This document shows positions 54,335 to 63,458 of a stretch of 64,000 bases of DNA, in pieces. The translations under genes and the position numbers were made by a program. Source of the DNA: DASXRA01 sp036506155 (GTDB lineage Bacteria; Actinomycetota; Actinomycetes; Mycobacteriales; Jatrophihabitantaceae); the NCBI GenBank assembly GCA_036506155.1, contig DASXSF010000115.1:1-64000 (forward strand), written 5' to 3'. Under the pieces are notes generated by a model that saw nothing but the letters and a program-made list of their open reading frames with translations, did no database searches and was not told the DNA's origin. Position 1 is the first letter of the stretch; the number at the start of each line of letters is the position of its first letter.

Positions 54335-54757
54335 TCAGCGCGCAACCCGACGGTGTCTCGTAGGTACCAGTCTCTCGAGGAAACCGGGCCGGTCCGAGGA
54401 AGGCGCGGCCGAAACCGGCTCGCGGGGCTTCGCCGCCGGCGCCGTCTGCCGCGTGGTGTCACGTCCGGCACCGGCCGGCGCAGCGGCAGCCGTACGTTTG
54501 ACCAGCCGCTTGTTCTCGGCCATCAGCGCACGGCGCTCGCCGCGAAGGCGGAGGTGGCGCGCGCTGCCACGACGCATCATGCCCAGGCTGAACAGGCCGA
54601 TAGCGGTGAGCGCCAGCCCCGCGACCACGACCCACCGCATGTCGACGTTCCACAGCTGGTTGAACGCGTGGACGGTCACCGTGGCGGGATTCTGGACGAT
54701 CAGCGCCGCAGCAACCACCACGGTGGCGGCGAAGAGCACGAATCCGACGATGATCAT
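54335..54757 (-). CDS. LapA-domain membrane protein
   Basis: 140 residues. Two N-terminal membrane helices in the LapA/DUF1049 pattern (IIVGFVLFAATVVVAAALIV, then QNPATVTVHAFNQLWNVDMR, WVVVAGLALTAIGLFSLGMM) lead to a basic helix (RHLRLRGERRALMAENKRLV) and a disordered Ala/Pro tail. ATG 54757 follows GCAGGAGG; upstream codons in frame are not membrane-like. The family sits in the inner membrane and is linked to lipopolysaccharide or envelope stress in Gram-negatives; its role in actinobacteria is unknown. It is divergent from the channel-like gene that starts at 54894. Confidence 0.8.
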   Translation of the reverse strand: MIIVGFVLFAATVVVAAALIVQNPATVTVHAFNQLWNVDMRWVVVAGLALTAIGLFSLGMMRRGSARHLRLRGERRALMAENKRLVKRTAAAAPAGAGRDTTRQTAPAAKPREPVSAAPSSDRPGFLERLVPTRHRRVAR

Positions 54758-54893
54758 GCTGTGCCTCCTGCACCCTGAAGGCGAGCCCTTAAGGCCCGAT
54801 GAACTGGGGCATACCCGCAATCGGCGCGCGGTATGCACGTATTCGAGGCCGGCGGTAGTGCCAGGCGCGGGCCGAGTTCGGTTGAATGCGCTC

Positions 54894-56033
54894 GTGGTTG
54901 GATCGTGGATCGGATTCGCGGCCGGCGTGGCCGTGATCGTGGCGACGTTTTCCAGCGTTCTCGGGACGTTGGTTGTGCCGCGGAATGTCAGCTCATTCAT
55001 TTCACGGTTCTGCGAGCGACTGCTCGATGCCGTCTTCCTTCGGGCCACTCGTGGCGTGCACTCGTTCGAGGTGCGAGATCGGGTGCTCGCCTGGCAGGCG
55101 CCGATGACGCTGCTTGTCCGCCTTGCGCTGTGGCTCGCGCTTCTCGTGGTCGGGTTTGCCCTGATCCTGCTCCCGAGCGTTCACGGCGAGGTGGGCCGGG
55201 CCTTCTCCGAGGCCGGCTCATCCATGTTCACCCTCGGGTACGCCGCGCCGGCCGGCGGCGCCAGTACGGCGCTCGAATATGTCGCTGCCTTCAGCGGCCT
55301 CATCGTCATCGGCCTCCAAGTCGGGTATCTGCCGACGTTGTATGCCGCGTTCAACCGGCGCGAGACCGAGGTAACCCTGCTCGTCGCCCGCGCCGGAGCG
55401 CCGGCGTGGGGTCCGGAGATCCTCGCCCGGACCAAGTGGGGCATATACAACGGTGATGCCCGTCCCGTCCTCGACGAGCTGTTCACAGCGTGGGAGCGCT
55501 GGGCCGCCGAGGTGGCGGAATCACACACCACGTACCTGACCCTGGTCCGATTGAGATCACCTCGGCCTATGTCGCACTGGCTCACCTCGCTGATCGCCGT
55601 TATGGACGCGGCCGCCCTGCACCTGTCGTTGGCGCCGTCGCGCGAACCGAAGCTGGCCGCTCGGCTGTCGCTGCGCATGGGGTTCGTCGCGCTCGATCGG
55701 ATCGCGCGCAGTATGCGACTGCGAGTGCCCGCTGAACCCGACCCGGACGCCCCCATCTCCGTGAGCTTCGAGGAGTTTCGCACCGCAGCGTCGATGCTGC
55801 GCGGCCTCGGCTACCCGATCGAGCGCACAGACGAGGCTGCCTGGCCGCACTTTCGCGGCTGGCGAGCCAACTACGACACCGCCGCGCTTGCGCTCGCCCG
55901 CCAACTCGATGCGCCGCCGGCACTGTGGACCGGCAGCCGGAGATGGCCGTCGGAACCCATCCCGCCCAGGCGGCCGAAACTTCAGTTGGCAACGGACGCC
56001 GTCGAGACGCCGCCGTCGCCGCACGCTCCGTGA
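54894..56033 (+). CDS. membrane protein with potassium-channel-like pore region
   Basis: 379 residues. Four N-terminal membrane segments (VVGSWIGFAAGVAVIVATFS, VRLALWLALLVVGFALILLP, YVAAFSGLIVIGLQVGYLPT) enclose SEAGSSMFTLGYAAPAGG, which resembles the pore helix and selectivity region of two-helix ion channels, though the TVGYG filter itself is not present. The remaining 220 residues are cytoplasmic and helical (AWERWAAEVAESHTTYLTLV, SFEEFRTAASMLRGLGYPIE). Similar proteins are annotated as ion-channel-like or hypothetical. GTG 54894 is chosen at the start of the first helix; TTG 54882 is possible. The AlkA-like gene converges 13 bases after its stop. Confidence 0.6.
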   Translation: MVGSWIGFAAGVAVIVATFSSVLGTLVVPRNVSSFISRFCERLLDAVFLRATRGVHSFEVRDRVLAWQAPMTLLVRLALWLALLVVGFALILLPSVHGEVGRAFSEAGSSMFTLGYAAPAGGASTALEYVAAFSGLIVIGLQVGYLPTLYAAFNRRETEVTLLVARAGAPAWGPEILARTKWGIYNGDARPVLDELFTAWERWAAEVAESHTTYLTLVRLRSPRPMSHWLTSLIAVMDAAALHLSLAPSREPKLAARLSLRMGFVALDRIARSMRLRVPAEPDPDAPISVSFEEFRTAASMLRGLGYPIERTDEAAWPHFRGWRANYDTAALALARQLDAPPALWTGSRRWPSEPIPPRRPKLQLATDAVETPPSPHAP

Positions 56034-56046
56034 GGCAGCCGGTTGC

Positions 56047-56727
56047 TCACGACGCCGAGTGGGGGCCGGTCGGTGGTGCTGGGGTGCGCTCGAAGCCGGC
56101 GGAAAACAGATAGCTCGTCGCAAGACTGCGGTAGGGCCGCCATTTCTCGGCGATGGCAAGCACTTCCTGCTGAGTCGGGAGGTGATCGAGCTGATACGCG
56201 AGCTGAACAGCCTTCCGGAGCGCCAGGTCGCCGGGCAGGACGACGTCCTCTCGCTGGAGGGCGATGATAAGTGCGCCTTCCACGGTCCAGGGACCAATCC
56301 CGGGAATGGCGGTGAGCTCCGCCATGACTTCGTCGTCCGGCAGCGTGCTCAAGACCTCGGTATCCAGCCGGCCGTCCGATAGCCGCTCCGCGAGGTCGCG
56401 AAGCGTGTTGATCTTCCGCCAGGACAGCCCGGCCTCGCGGAGCTCGCCGGGATCCACCCGCAGCAGGTCGGTGGGCGAAGGGAGGTGGCCGTCGAAAAGG
56501 GCCTCGATACGAGCGAGGGTGCGGCGCGTGGCAGGGACGGAAAGCTGCTGGCCGGTGACCTGGAACAGCAGAGCTCCGTACAGATCCATCGATGGCAGCT
56601 GGGCTATCCATGCCCGAGGATCGAAGTCCGGCCGGTCGTCGATGAGCCGCGCCATGACAGGGTCGGCGTCGCGAAGGTGCGCGCGCGCCCGCTCCAACCA
56701 CACGATGCGGTTGGAATCGTCGGTCAC
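56047..56727 (-). CDS. DNA-3-methyladenine glycosylase (HhH-GPD, AlkA type)
   Basis: 226 residues. The hairpin-helix-hairpin and catalytic part is clear: LTAIPGIGPWTVEGALIIAL, followed by VVLPGDLALRKAV with the catalytic Asp. LLFQVTGQQLSVPATRRTLA is the N-terminal helix region that contacts DNA. It removes alkylated bases in base-excision repair. The start is GTG 56727 with GGGAG upstream. It lacks an Ada/AraC N-terminal fusion. It is isolated, convergent with the channel-like gene. Confidence 0.88.
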   Translation of the reverse strand: MTDDSNRIVWLERARAHLRDADPVMARLIDDRPDFDPRAWIAQLPSMDLYGALLFQVTGQQLSVPATRRTLARIEALFDGHLPSPTDLLRVDPGELREAGLSWRKINTLRDLAERLSDGRLDTEVLSTLPDDEVMAELTAIPGIGPWTVEGALIIALQREDVVLPGDLALRKAVQLAYQLDHLPTQQEVLAIAEKWRPYRSLATSYLFSAGFERTPAPPTGPHSAS

Positions 56728-56905
56728 GGAGCCCGCTCCCTTGCCTCGGAGCGTGAGTCTGTCACCGTCGCGGTCGCGGCGCTCCTCCGGCCCCACGCGC
56801 GGCCGGGCTACCCCACCCTGGCAGCCCCAGCGTCGGCGCGACGACCTACTGCAGGCGTGAGTGCGGCCAACTCGGGCACGCGGCCAGGTTCACCTGCCGC
56901 AACGA

Positions 56906-57110
56906 TCACTTGTCGGTCGGTCGGAGAGACGCGAGCAACGCCCATGCGAGACGATGCGGCGCGGTCAGCAGCGCCTCGTGGTCGCCGTCGATTTCGATGA
57001 GCCCGGGCGGAGGGAAGGCGTCCGGACTGGCCGGGGTGGAAGGTTCCCGGTGGAAGCGCTCGATCATCGCGGCACGCGATGTAGGTCGTGGGAACCGCGT
57101 GTCGTGCGCT
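56906..57110 (-). pseudogene. C-terminal remnant of an alpha/beta-hydrolase
   Basis: On the minus strand, VPTTYIACRDDRAL is followed in another frame by MIERFHREPSTPASPDAF and IEIDGDHEALLTAPHRLAWA to a stop at 56906. This is the end of an alpha/beta-hydrolase of the type whose last catalytic His lies in DADHEALLT. The rest of the gene is gone, and upstream it runs into the antisense of the LuxR fragment. A frameshift or small deletion also lies between the two pieces. A scar of rearrangement. Confidence 0.6.
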
Positions 57111-57425
57111 GCTCGGCGGCGGGAGCGGCTCGAAGATCGGCTTGCGCGGCTCGGAGACGAGCCGGGAGTGGAGGCACTTCACGGGCTGAGCAGGCGCGAA
57201 CTGGACGTGGCGCGGCTACTCGCCCGCGGCCTGTCCACCGAAGAGATAGCCCGACGACTGTGGATCTCGCGCCACACCGCAAAGGATCACATCAAGTCCG
57301 TGTACACCAAGCTCGACGTCACCAGCCGCCACGAGCTCACTGCCAAGCTCTTCTTCGAGCATCACGTTCCAAGCTTCGACGACGGCAGCGTGCGCGAGTT
57401 CACGCCCAAACACACCACGTCGTAG
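57099..57425 (+). pseudogene. C-terminal remnant of a LuxR-type regulator
   Basis: LuxR-type HTH: EALHGLSRRELDVARLLARG, LSTEEIARRLWISRHTAKDH, IKSVYTKLDVTSRHELTAKL, then FFEHHVPSFDDGSVREFTPK to TAG 57425. About 108 residues from GTG 57099; upstream in frame there is no sensor or ATPase domain, and the DNA belongs to the hydrolase remnant on the other strand. It could still be made as a small DNA-binding protein, but a truncated larger regulator is more likely. Confidence 0.65.
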
Positions 57426-57579
57426 GTTGCTCGATCACACGGCCCGAGCTCGACGACCCTGGGTTCACCTGGGCGAGATGTCAGGGCAACGGTCAGGGTC
57501 CGTCCCGATGTCCCGGCCGGCGTGCCGGCGCATGCTTACGGTGTCCGAACTACAGCGGTACCGAAGGCGAGTCAAAGAT

Positions 57580-57840
57580 ATGGAGTCCATTCATGCGGCG
57601 TTTCGGCGCAACGGCCTTGTCCGGGCGCGGGACGGTCGCGTCCTCGGCGGCGTGGCGGCCAGCCTCGGCCGCCGCTTCGGCATCGATCCGTGGCCTGCCC
57701 GGCTGCTGTTCGTGCTTGCGCTCGTGCTGATCCCGGGGAGCCAGCTCCTCGTGTACCCGTTGCTGTGGATCCTCATGCCGGTGGAGGCCGAGGCGAGTCC
57801 GGCACCCACGGGCCACCCTCGACCCAACGGCAGCGCATGA
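57580..57840 (+). CDS. PspC-domain membrane protein
   Basis: 86 residues. The PspC domain is complete: NGLVRARDGRVLGGVAASLG, RRFGIDPWPARLLFVLALVL, IPGSQLLVYPLLWILMPVEA, with two membrane helices. The tail is Pro/Ser-rich. In Gram-negatives PspC senses envelope stress; small stand-alone versions in actinobacteria are of unknown role. ATG 57580 is preceded by GAAGGCGAG; the frame runs on upstream without protein-like content. Confidence 0.82.
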   Translation: MESIHAAFRRNGLVRARDGRVLGGVAASLGRRFGIDPWPARLLFVLALVLIPGSQLLVYPLLWILMPVEAEASPAPTGHPRPNGSA

Positions 57841-57933
57841 TCGGCAGCAATCTTCCGCGCGGCGCGCTGGCGGCGGGGCCGAGCGGCCGGCTCTTCGGCA
57901 GACTGGGCAAAGCACCGACAGCGGAAGGCCGCC

Positions 57934-58329
57934 ATGAGCGAAGATCGCGCCGACGAGGCGAATGCGGCGTCCCATGACGGACGCCCGGTACGTCCGGACG
58001 GCGGGCGGGACCCCGACTACCGGATGAGCCTGGCCGCCGAACGCACCTATCTGGCGTACCTGCGCACGGGGCTCGCGATGACCGCAGCCGGAGTCGCGGT
58101 TGCCGCGGCGCTGCCCCAGGCGCATGCCCTCGGGCTGCGACGCGTGCTCGGCGCAGGTTTGGTGATTGCCGGCGGTGCCGTCTTCATCGCAGCGCGGCCA
58201 CGCTGGGCCGCAGTCGCGCGGGCGATGGAGCGCGGCGAAGCATTGCCGCGATCGCCTCTCACGACAGGGCTCGCGATCGCGCTCGCCGTAGCCGCCGTAG
58301 GAGCGCTCATCGTCGTCCTGCTGGCGTAG
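57934..58329 (+). CDS. DUF202 (YidH-like) membrane protein
   Basis: 131 residues. DUF202 pattern: RMSLAAERTYLAYLRTGLAM (the conserved LAxERTxLAWxRT), followed by three membrane helices (AAGVAVAAALPQAHALGLRR, VLGAGLVIAGGAVFIAARPR, LTTGLAIALAVAAVGALIVV). Function unknown; often found near phosphate or stress genes. It begins 93 bases after the PspC gene on the same strand and may be co-transcribed. Confidence 0.82.
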   Translation: MSEDRADEANAASHDGRPVRPDGGRDPDYRMSLAAERTYLAYLRTGLAMTAAGVAVAAALPQAHALGLRRVLGAGLVIAGGAVFIAARPRWAAVARAMERGEALPRSPLTTGLAIALAVAAVGALIVVLLA

Positions 58330-58435
58330 CGAACCGGGCACGAATGCGTCCGTCGGCGATGGTTTGTAGGGAGCGTGGTCGGCGTCGAACCTTGGGTGCC
58401 GATAACCCGGGTGAGCCCCTTTCTATGCTCCGTCC

Positions 58436-59508
58436 ATGGCCAGCCGACCGGTGCCGCCGGAGCACCCCGACGATCTCGACAGCCAGGACGGGTATCTGCT
58501 CGGCGCCTCGGGATAGCGCCGAGCCACGAGCGCGTGTACCGCGCGTTGCTGCGGAACGGCTCGGCCGATGTCTCCGGGCTGGCGCAGCTCACAAATCTGT
58601 CGCCCGGTGCGCTGCGCCGGGTCGTCGCGGTCCTGGAGGACGAGGGCCTGGTGACCCGGCTCACCGGGCGGCGGCCGCGGTTCGTCGCGACGTCACCGCA
58701 CGTCGCCATCGGCGCTATCGCCGCGCGGCGGGAGGAGGAGCTGGCCCGCGCCCGCCAGAGCGTGGAAGTCCTCGCGAGCGAAACGCGGCACCGTTCCGGA
58801 TCGCCGCCCGAGGAACTGATCGAGGTCGTCACCGGACAGAGCGCGCTTGGCCGCAGCTTCATGCAGCTCAATCTGACCGCCCGCCATGACGTGCGGGCGT
58901 TCGTCCGGCCACCGTTCGCCGCCGACGTGTCGCAGCCGCCGGTCACCCAGGACACCGCGCTGCGGCGCGGCGTCCACGCCCGCAGTGTGTACGACGTCAG
59001 CGCATTCGAAATACCCGGCTTGCTCGAGGCGGCCCGCAAACTCGTCCGTGCGGGCGAGCAGGCCCGGGTCGCCGCCGTGCCGATCAAGCTGGTGATCGTC
59101 GATTCGAAGATCGCCGTGCTGCCGTTGACGTCGGACGATCAGCACGCGGCGCACAGCGCCGTGGTCGTCCACCAGTCGACCTTGCTCGAGGCACTCATCT
59201 CCCTGTTCGAGACGGTGTGGCGCTCCGCCTCGCCACTGCGCTGGACCGGCGAGAATCTGCCCGACACAGACGCGCGGCTCAGCTGCTTCGACGCCGAAAT
59301 CCTGAGCCTGCTCTCGGCCGGGCTGAAGGACGAGACGGTCGCTCGGCAGCTCGGGCTGAGCCTGCGCACCCTGCAGCGCCGCCTGCGGGAGGTGTTCGAG
59401 AGCTTCGGCGCGCGGACCCGATTCCAGGCCGGCTTCGCCGTGGCCCGACACGGCGTTCTCGACGAGAGCCGCACCGACCTCACCCCACCAGGCGATACGC
59501 GCGGGTGA
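58436..59508 (+). pseudogene. TrmB/LuxR-type transcriptional regulator, frameshift after codon 26
   Basis: Regulator with an N-terminal winged helix (ERVYRALLRNGSADVSGLAQ, LTNLSPGALRRVVAVLEDEG), a middle sensor (DVRAFVRPPFAADVSQPPV, VAAVPIKLVIVDSKIAVLPL) and a C-terminal LuxR HTH (FDAEILSLLSAGLKDETVAR, LGLSLRTLQRRLREVFESFG). ATG 58436 reads MASRPVPPEHPDDLDSQDGY, LLGASG, then TAG; one base added in TCGGGATAG (58510-58518) gives GASGIAPSHERVYRALL and joins both parts into about 357 residues. Probably a sequencing slip. It converges with and overlaps the end of the subtilase gene by 29 bases and is a plausible regulator of it. Confidence 0.75.
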
Positions 59509-62500
59509 TCTCCTGCACGACGCTGTTGCCCGCCGCGTCACCGGCGCTCGCCCGCAGTGCTACGAACCCGTTCGTCGCGGCTACATCGGGTACCCGATAC
59601 GAGATGTCGTAACGCCCGGGCCCGTGCGGTGTCACCCTCGCCGACTGCCACGTCACGCCGCCGTCGTAGCTGACCTGGACGGTCGGAGCCTGCAGCCCGC
59701 CACCCGACGAACCCGGCTGGCGGGTCACGCCGAGTTGCATCGTCGCCCCCGCACCGGCCGGCACGGTGTCCGTGCGGCTGACCGCCATGTCGTAGTCGAG
59801 GTCGATGAGCGGCAGCACGTCCTCGCCGGGCTGCGAGTGGAACGTCCACCTCGTCTTCGACGACTGGACGGCGTCGGTGAACACCGGAGCCGGGTCATCG
59901 GCAGCCAGGGTGTACGTCGCGGCGCCGTCCGGCACGGTGACGTCGCAGTTCAGCACGTAGAAGTCGAGACACGGCCCGATCGGATCACCGTTGCGGGACA
60001 AGGTCGTCGTGCCGCCCTGGAACCACCACTGCGGGACGTCGCTGAAGTGCGTCGGGTCGGCGTCGGTAAAGCCGGACAGGCGGATGTGCAGCTGATCGCC
60101 GTCGCGCGTGGACAGCACACCGGTCCGGATCGGGACGCCCGGAACGACCGGCGTCTTGGCCCATGACGTGTCGGTGACGCCGCGCGGGTAGCTGCGCACG
60201 GCGGCCCACGAAAGCCATGAGTCCTGCAGCAACGACTCCTGCCACGGCACGTCCGCGGTCACGTACTCGGTACGGGTCACCGCGCCGTGCCAGTCCTCGC
60301 CTTCGCGCACCAGGGTCGAGCAGTAGCCGCATACGGAACCCCACGCGGGGTTGCGGTTCTGCCAGAAGCGCTGCTGGCCGCGCGTGTCGTCTGCGTACTA
60401 GGACGTCCTGACGTCCGCAAGGTCGTGCGGGTGGTACAGGGTGTTGCCGACCTGATCGTGCTCGCGAAAGGCAAGGTCGTAGAGGTAGGACGATGACGAG
60501 TGGCCGGACAGGTGAATGCGCACACCGCGGCCCTGATCCAGCAGCTCGCGCAGCATGGCGCCGTCGTCCTGGCTGATCGCCAGCACCGGGATGTCCGACG
60601 ACGCCTCGCCGAAGAACGGCCCGGGTTGCGCCGCGGAGACCAGCAGCGCCGACGCGCCGGCCTCAGTCGCAGCGGCCGCCTGGTCGTCGAAGGATACGTC
60701 GGCGCTCTGCCGCACCAGGGCCAGCCGGCCGGCGACGTCCACCTCGGCGAAGTCCGCGGCGGTGCCGTCGCCGACGTCGACGAGCGGCAGCTCCTCCGTC
60801 GTGTCCAGGCGCGCCGATCCGTCCATGAGGGCGACGGGCAGGTCGCGGCGCAACGGCCGGGTGATACTGGCCCGGGCGCGGGGCGAGACCAGGCTCCAGT
60901 GGCTATCGAGCTCGCCGTGCCCGTGCAGCGGTCGCTCGAACGGCAGCACCGACATCGGCACCTTGGGGATCGTGCCGTAGCTGGCTCCGCGCACGAACAG
61001 CAGCGAATCCTGGATCGGCAAGTCCAGCCCCAGCCGCTCGACCTGCAGCCCGACGGCCAGCCCGTTCACGTCGACGTCACGCGGTACCTCGACGTCGAAC
61101 GGTTGTGCCCGGCGGGCATCGTAGGTGATCACCCGATTCGGCTGAGCCATCTCCAGTTCGGGATCGGCGACCACGGTGAGCGCCGTGTTGCTGTCGGTGT
61201 CCTCGAACGGCGTGCGGATGTAGCCGAGGATCGAGTAGTCGCCCTGCTCGAGTTGGACGGTGGACGAGCCGCCCGCGGGCACGTCGATGGCGAGGAACGC
61301 GTCGGGCACGCGCGGGCTGCGCATCACGAGGAACGCCTCCGCCGGGCGGCCGTTGCGGTCTATCGCGCGAAACGTCGGCTGCACCTCGTCTCCTTGCTTG
61401 ACGAATCCGACGGTGGTGCCCAGCTCTACGCCGTCCGGGCCGGTGGCCGTGATCCGGCCGCTGTATGCGCCCGCCGGGCGGTCGGTGAGGTCGACGCTGA
61501 CGTCGGCCTGCGCGGTCTGGCCGGGCGGCACGGCGAGGGTCGCCGGGCTCACCGTCAGTGTCCCGGCCGGTGCCGGATCGGACGACTGCTCGCTGGCCTC
61601 GGCGGTCAGGTTCAGCGTCATCGGCGCGGCCGACGTGTTGCGATAGCGGAGCGTCCTGGTCGTGCGCAGGGTCTTCGCGTTGGCGGCGAAGTATCCGGCG
61701 TTCATCGTGCCGGCGTCGACGTAGACGTCCTGACGCGTCGCCCGGTCGACGTCGATCCGTCCGCCGCCTTGGGAGTAGGCGTCGGCCGACGGGTTGTAGC
61801 TCGCCGTCGACGTCAGCGCGGCGCGCAGTTGGCTCTGGTCCCAGTCGGGGTGTTGCTGCAGCAGGATCGCCGCAGCGCCGGCGACGTGCGGCGCGGCCAT
61901 CGACGTGCCCGACAGCCTCGTGTAGCGGTCACCGACCCGCACACCGATGCGCCCGTGCGCGGCGCGCGCCGCAACGATTCCGTTGCCGGGCGCGGTGACG
62001 TCGGGCTTCAGCAGCCCGTCCACCATGCGCGGACCGCGGCTTGAGAAGAAGCTGATGCCGTCATCGCGGTCGACGCTGCCGACCGCGAGCGCCGCATCGG
62101 CGCGGCCGGACCGCCGACCGAGTAGTGATCCGGCCCGGAATTGCCGGCCGATACGACGAACAGCGCGCCGCTTTGCGCCGTCAGCCGATTGACCGCCTGG
62201 CTCAGCGGGTCGTTGCCGTCCGGGTAGTCGTTGCCGAGGCTCATGTTGACGATGTCGGCGCCCTGGTCGACCGCCCACTGCATCCCGGCCAGGATCCACG
62301 ACTCGCGGCCGACGCCCTCGGGGATGCCCGGACCGGTGAAGCCGAGCTGCATCACCTTGCCGTTGATCAGCTGCGCGCCCTGGGCGGCGCCCGCGTACAG
62401 GCCGTCCGATGCGGCACCGCTGCCGGCGATGATCGATGCGACGTGCGTGCCGTGACCGACGTAGTCGTCGGTGTCCGGCTCCTCGGTGAAGTTCTGGGCG

Positions 62501-63273
62501 GCGCCGATTCGCCCGGCGAGATCGGGATGCGTCGCGTCGATGCCGCTGTCGAGTACCGCCACCTTGACGCCGAGGCCGGTGATGCCGCGCTGCCATGCGG
62601 CCGGCGCGCCGATCTGCTCCACGTTGGCGTCGGCGTCGGTATGCACCTGGGCGTCCAGCCACAGTTGCGTAGCGCCGGCTGCCAGCGACGTCGACGCCAT
62701 GGCCGGGCCGGTGCCCACCATGTTCTGCCAGAACCGCGTCGCATCAGCCTTGCTCACGTCGGCGGCCACGCCCTGCACGCTGGGCAGGCTGCGCGAGCCG
62801 CGCGCGCCCGGCGGGTCGGCCCGCCTCGCCAGGCCGGCGGCACCGTACTCGACAATGACCGGCACCGAGGGGCTCGATGCGTCGTCGTAGCCCTGGTCGA
62901 CCAGGCCGGTGACGTCGAACAGCTTCCGGTCCACCTGCCCGGTTGCGATCAGCGGCATCGCCTGGTCGGGGATCACGTACAGTGCCTTGCCCGCCAGGAA
63001 GATCGCGTACGCCGTGGTGCCGGGGGCGCTGTCGAGCACCGTCGCGGTCGGGTGGGCGCCGGTCACCACCCGGACCCGATCGCCGGTCACCAGGGTTACC
63101 TCGTGGCTAGGGTTCCTGGGGTCTGTCGGGTTCGGTCGACCGATCTGGCTCGGCGGCTCGTTCGCCCGGGCCGGCACGCCGGTCGTCAGGGCGGCAACCA
63201 TGGTGGCGACGCAGATGAGCGACCAGGAGCGGCGGCCGATCGAGCGGACACCGCTTCGACGTGCGCCCGGCAT
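59480..63273 (-). pseudogene. large secreted S8 (subtilisin-family) peptidase with PA domain; one frameshift and one in-frame TAG
   Basis: After correction about 1264 residues. Signal peptide SLICVATMVAALTTGVPARA; catalytic Asp in VAVLDSGIDATHPDL (about residue 242), His in YVGHGTHVASIIAG (274), oxyanion Asn in VSAGNSG (378), Ser in RLSGTSMAAPHVAG (457). A PA-like domain (VDVAGRLALVRQSADVSFDD, ALLVSAAQPGPFFGEASSDI) and a long beta-rich C-terminal part follow. At about 62104-62112 one base is missing (VGGPA to ADAALAVGSVDRDD). At 60398-60400 a TAG interrupts an otherwise continuous frame (HDLADVRTS, stop, YADDTRGQQRFWQNRNPAWG). With two lesions it is either a real pseudogene or twice mis-sequenced. 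Its likely role was extracellular protein digestion. Confidence 0.82.
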
Positions 63274-63458
63274 GGGTTCCCCCGAGGTATGAGAGAGGCG
63301 GTCGCCCGACGCTAGGAACGCGTGCTCGGAGGGGTCAATCGGATGACTGTGGCGGGTCGGCGCAGCGGCGGAAACCCGGCAGCGCCCGTAGCCGTACACG
63401 TGCGGTTCGTGCCCGATGGAGCCCGCTCAGTAAGCAACATCGCCAGTAGCGCCGGGCG

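Noticed and set aside
53274..63273. Three in-frame TAG codons (methyltransferase, GlxA-type regulator, subtilase) as a sign that TAG is recoded in this organism
   Set aside because: Many intact genes in the window end with TAG (for example at 7728, 18459, 34942, 35595 and 58329) at family-normal lengths, so TAG is a working stop.
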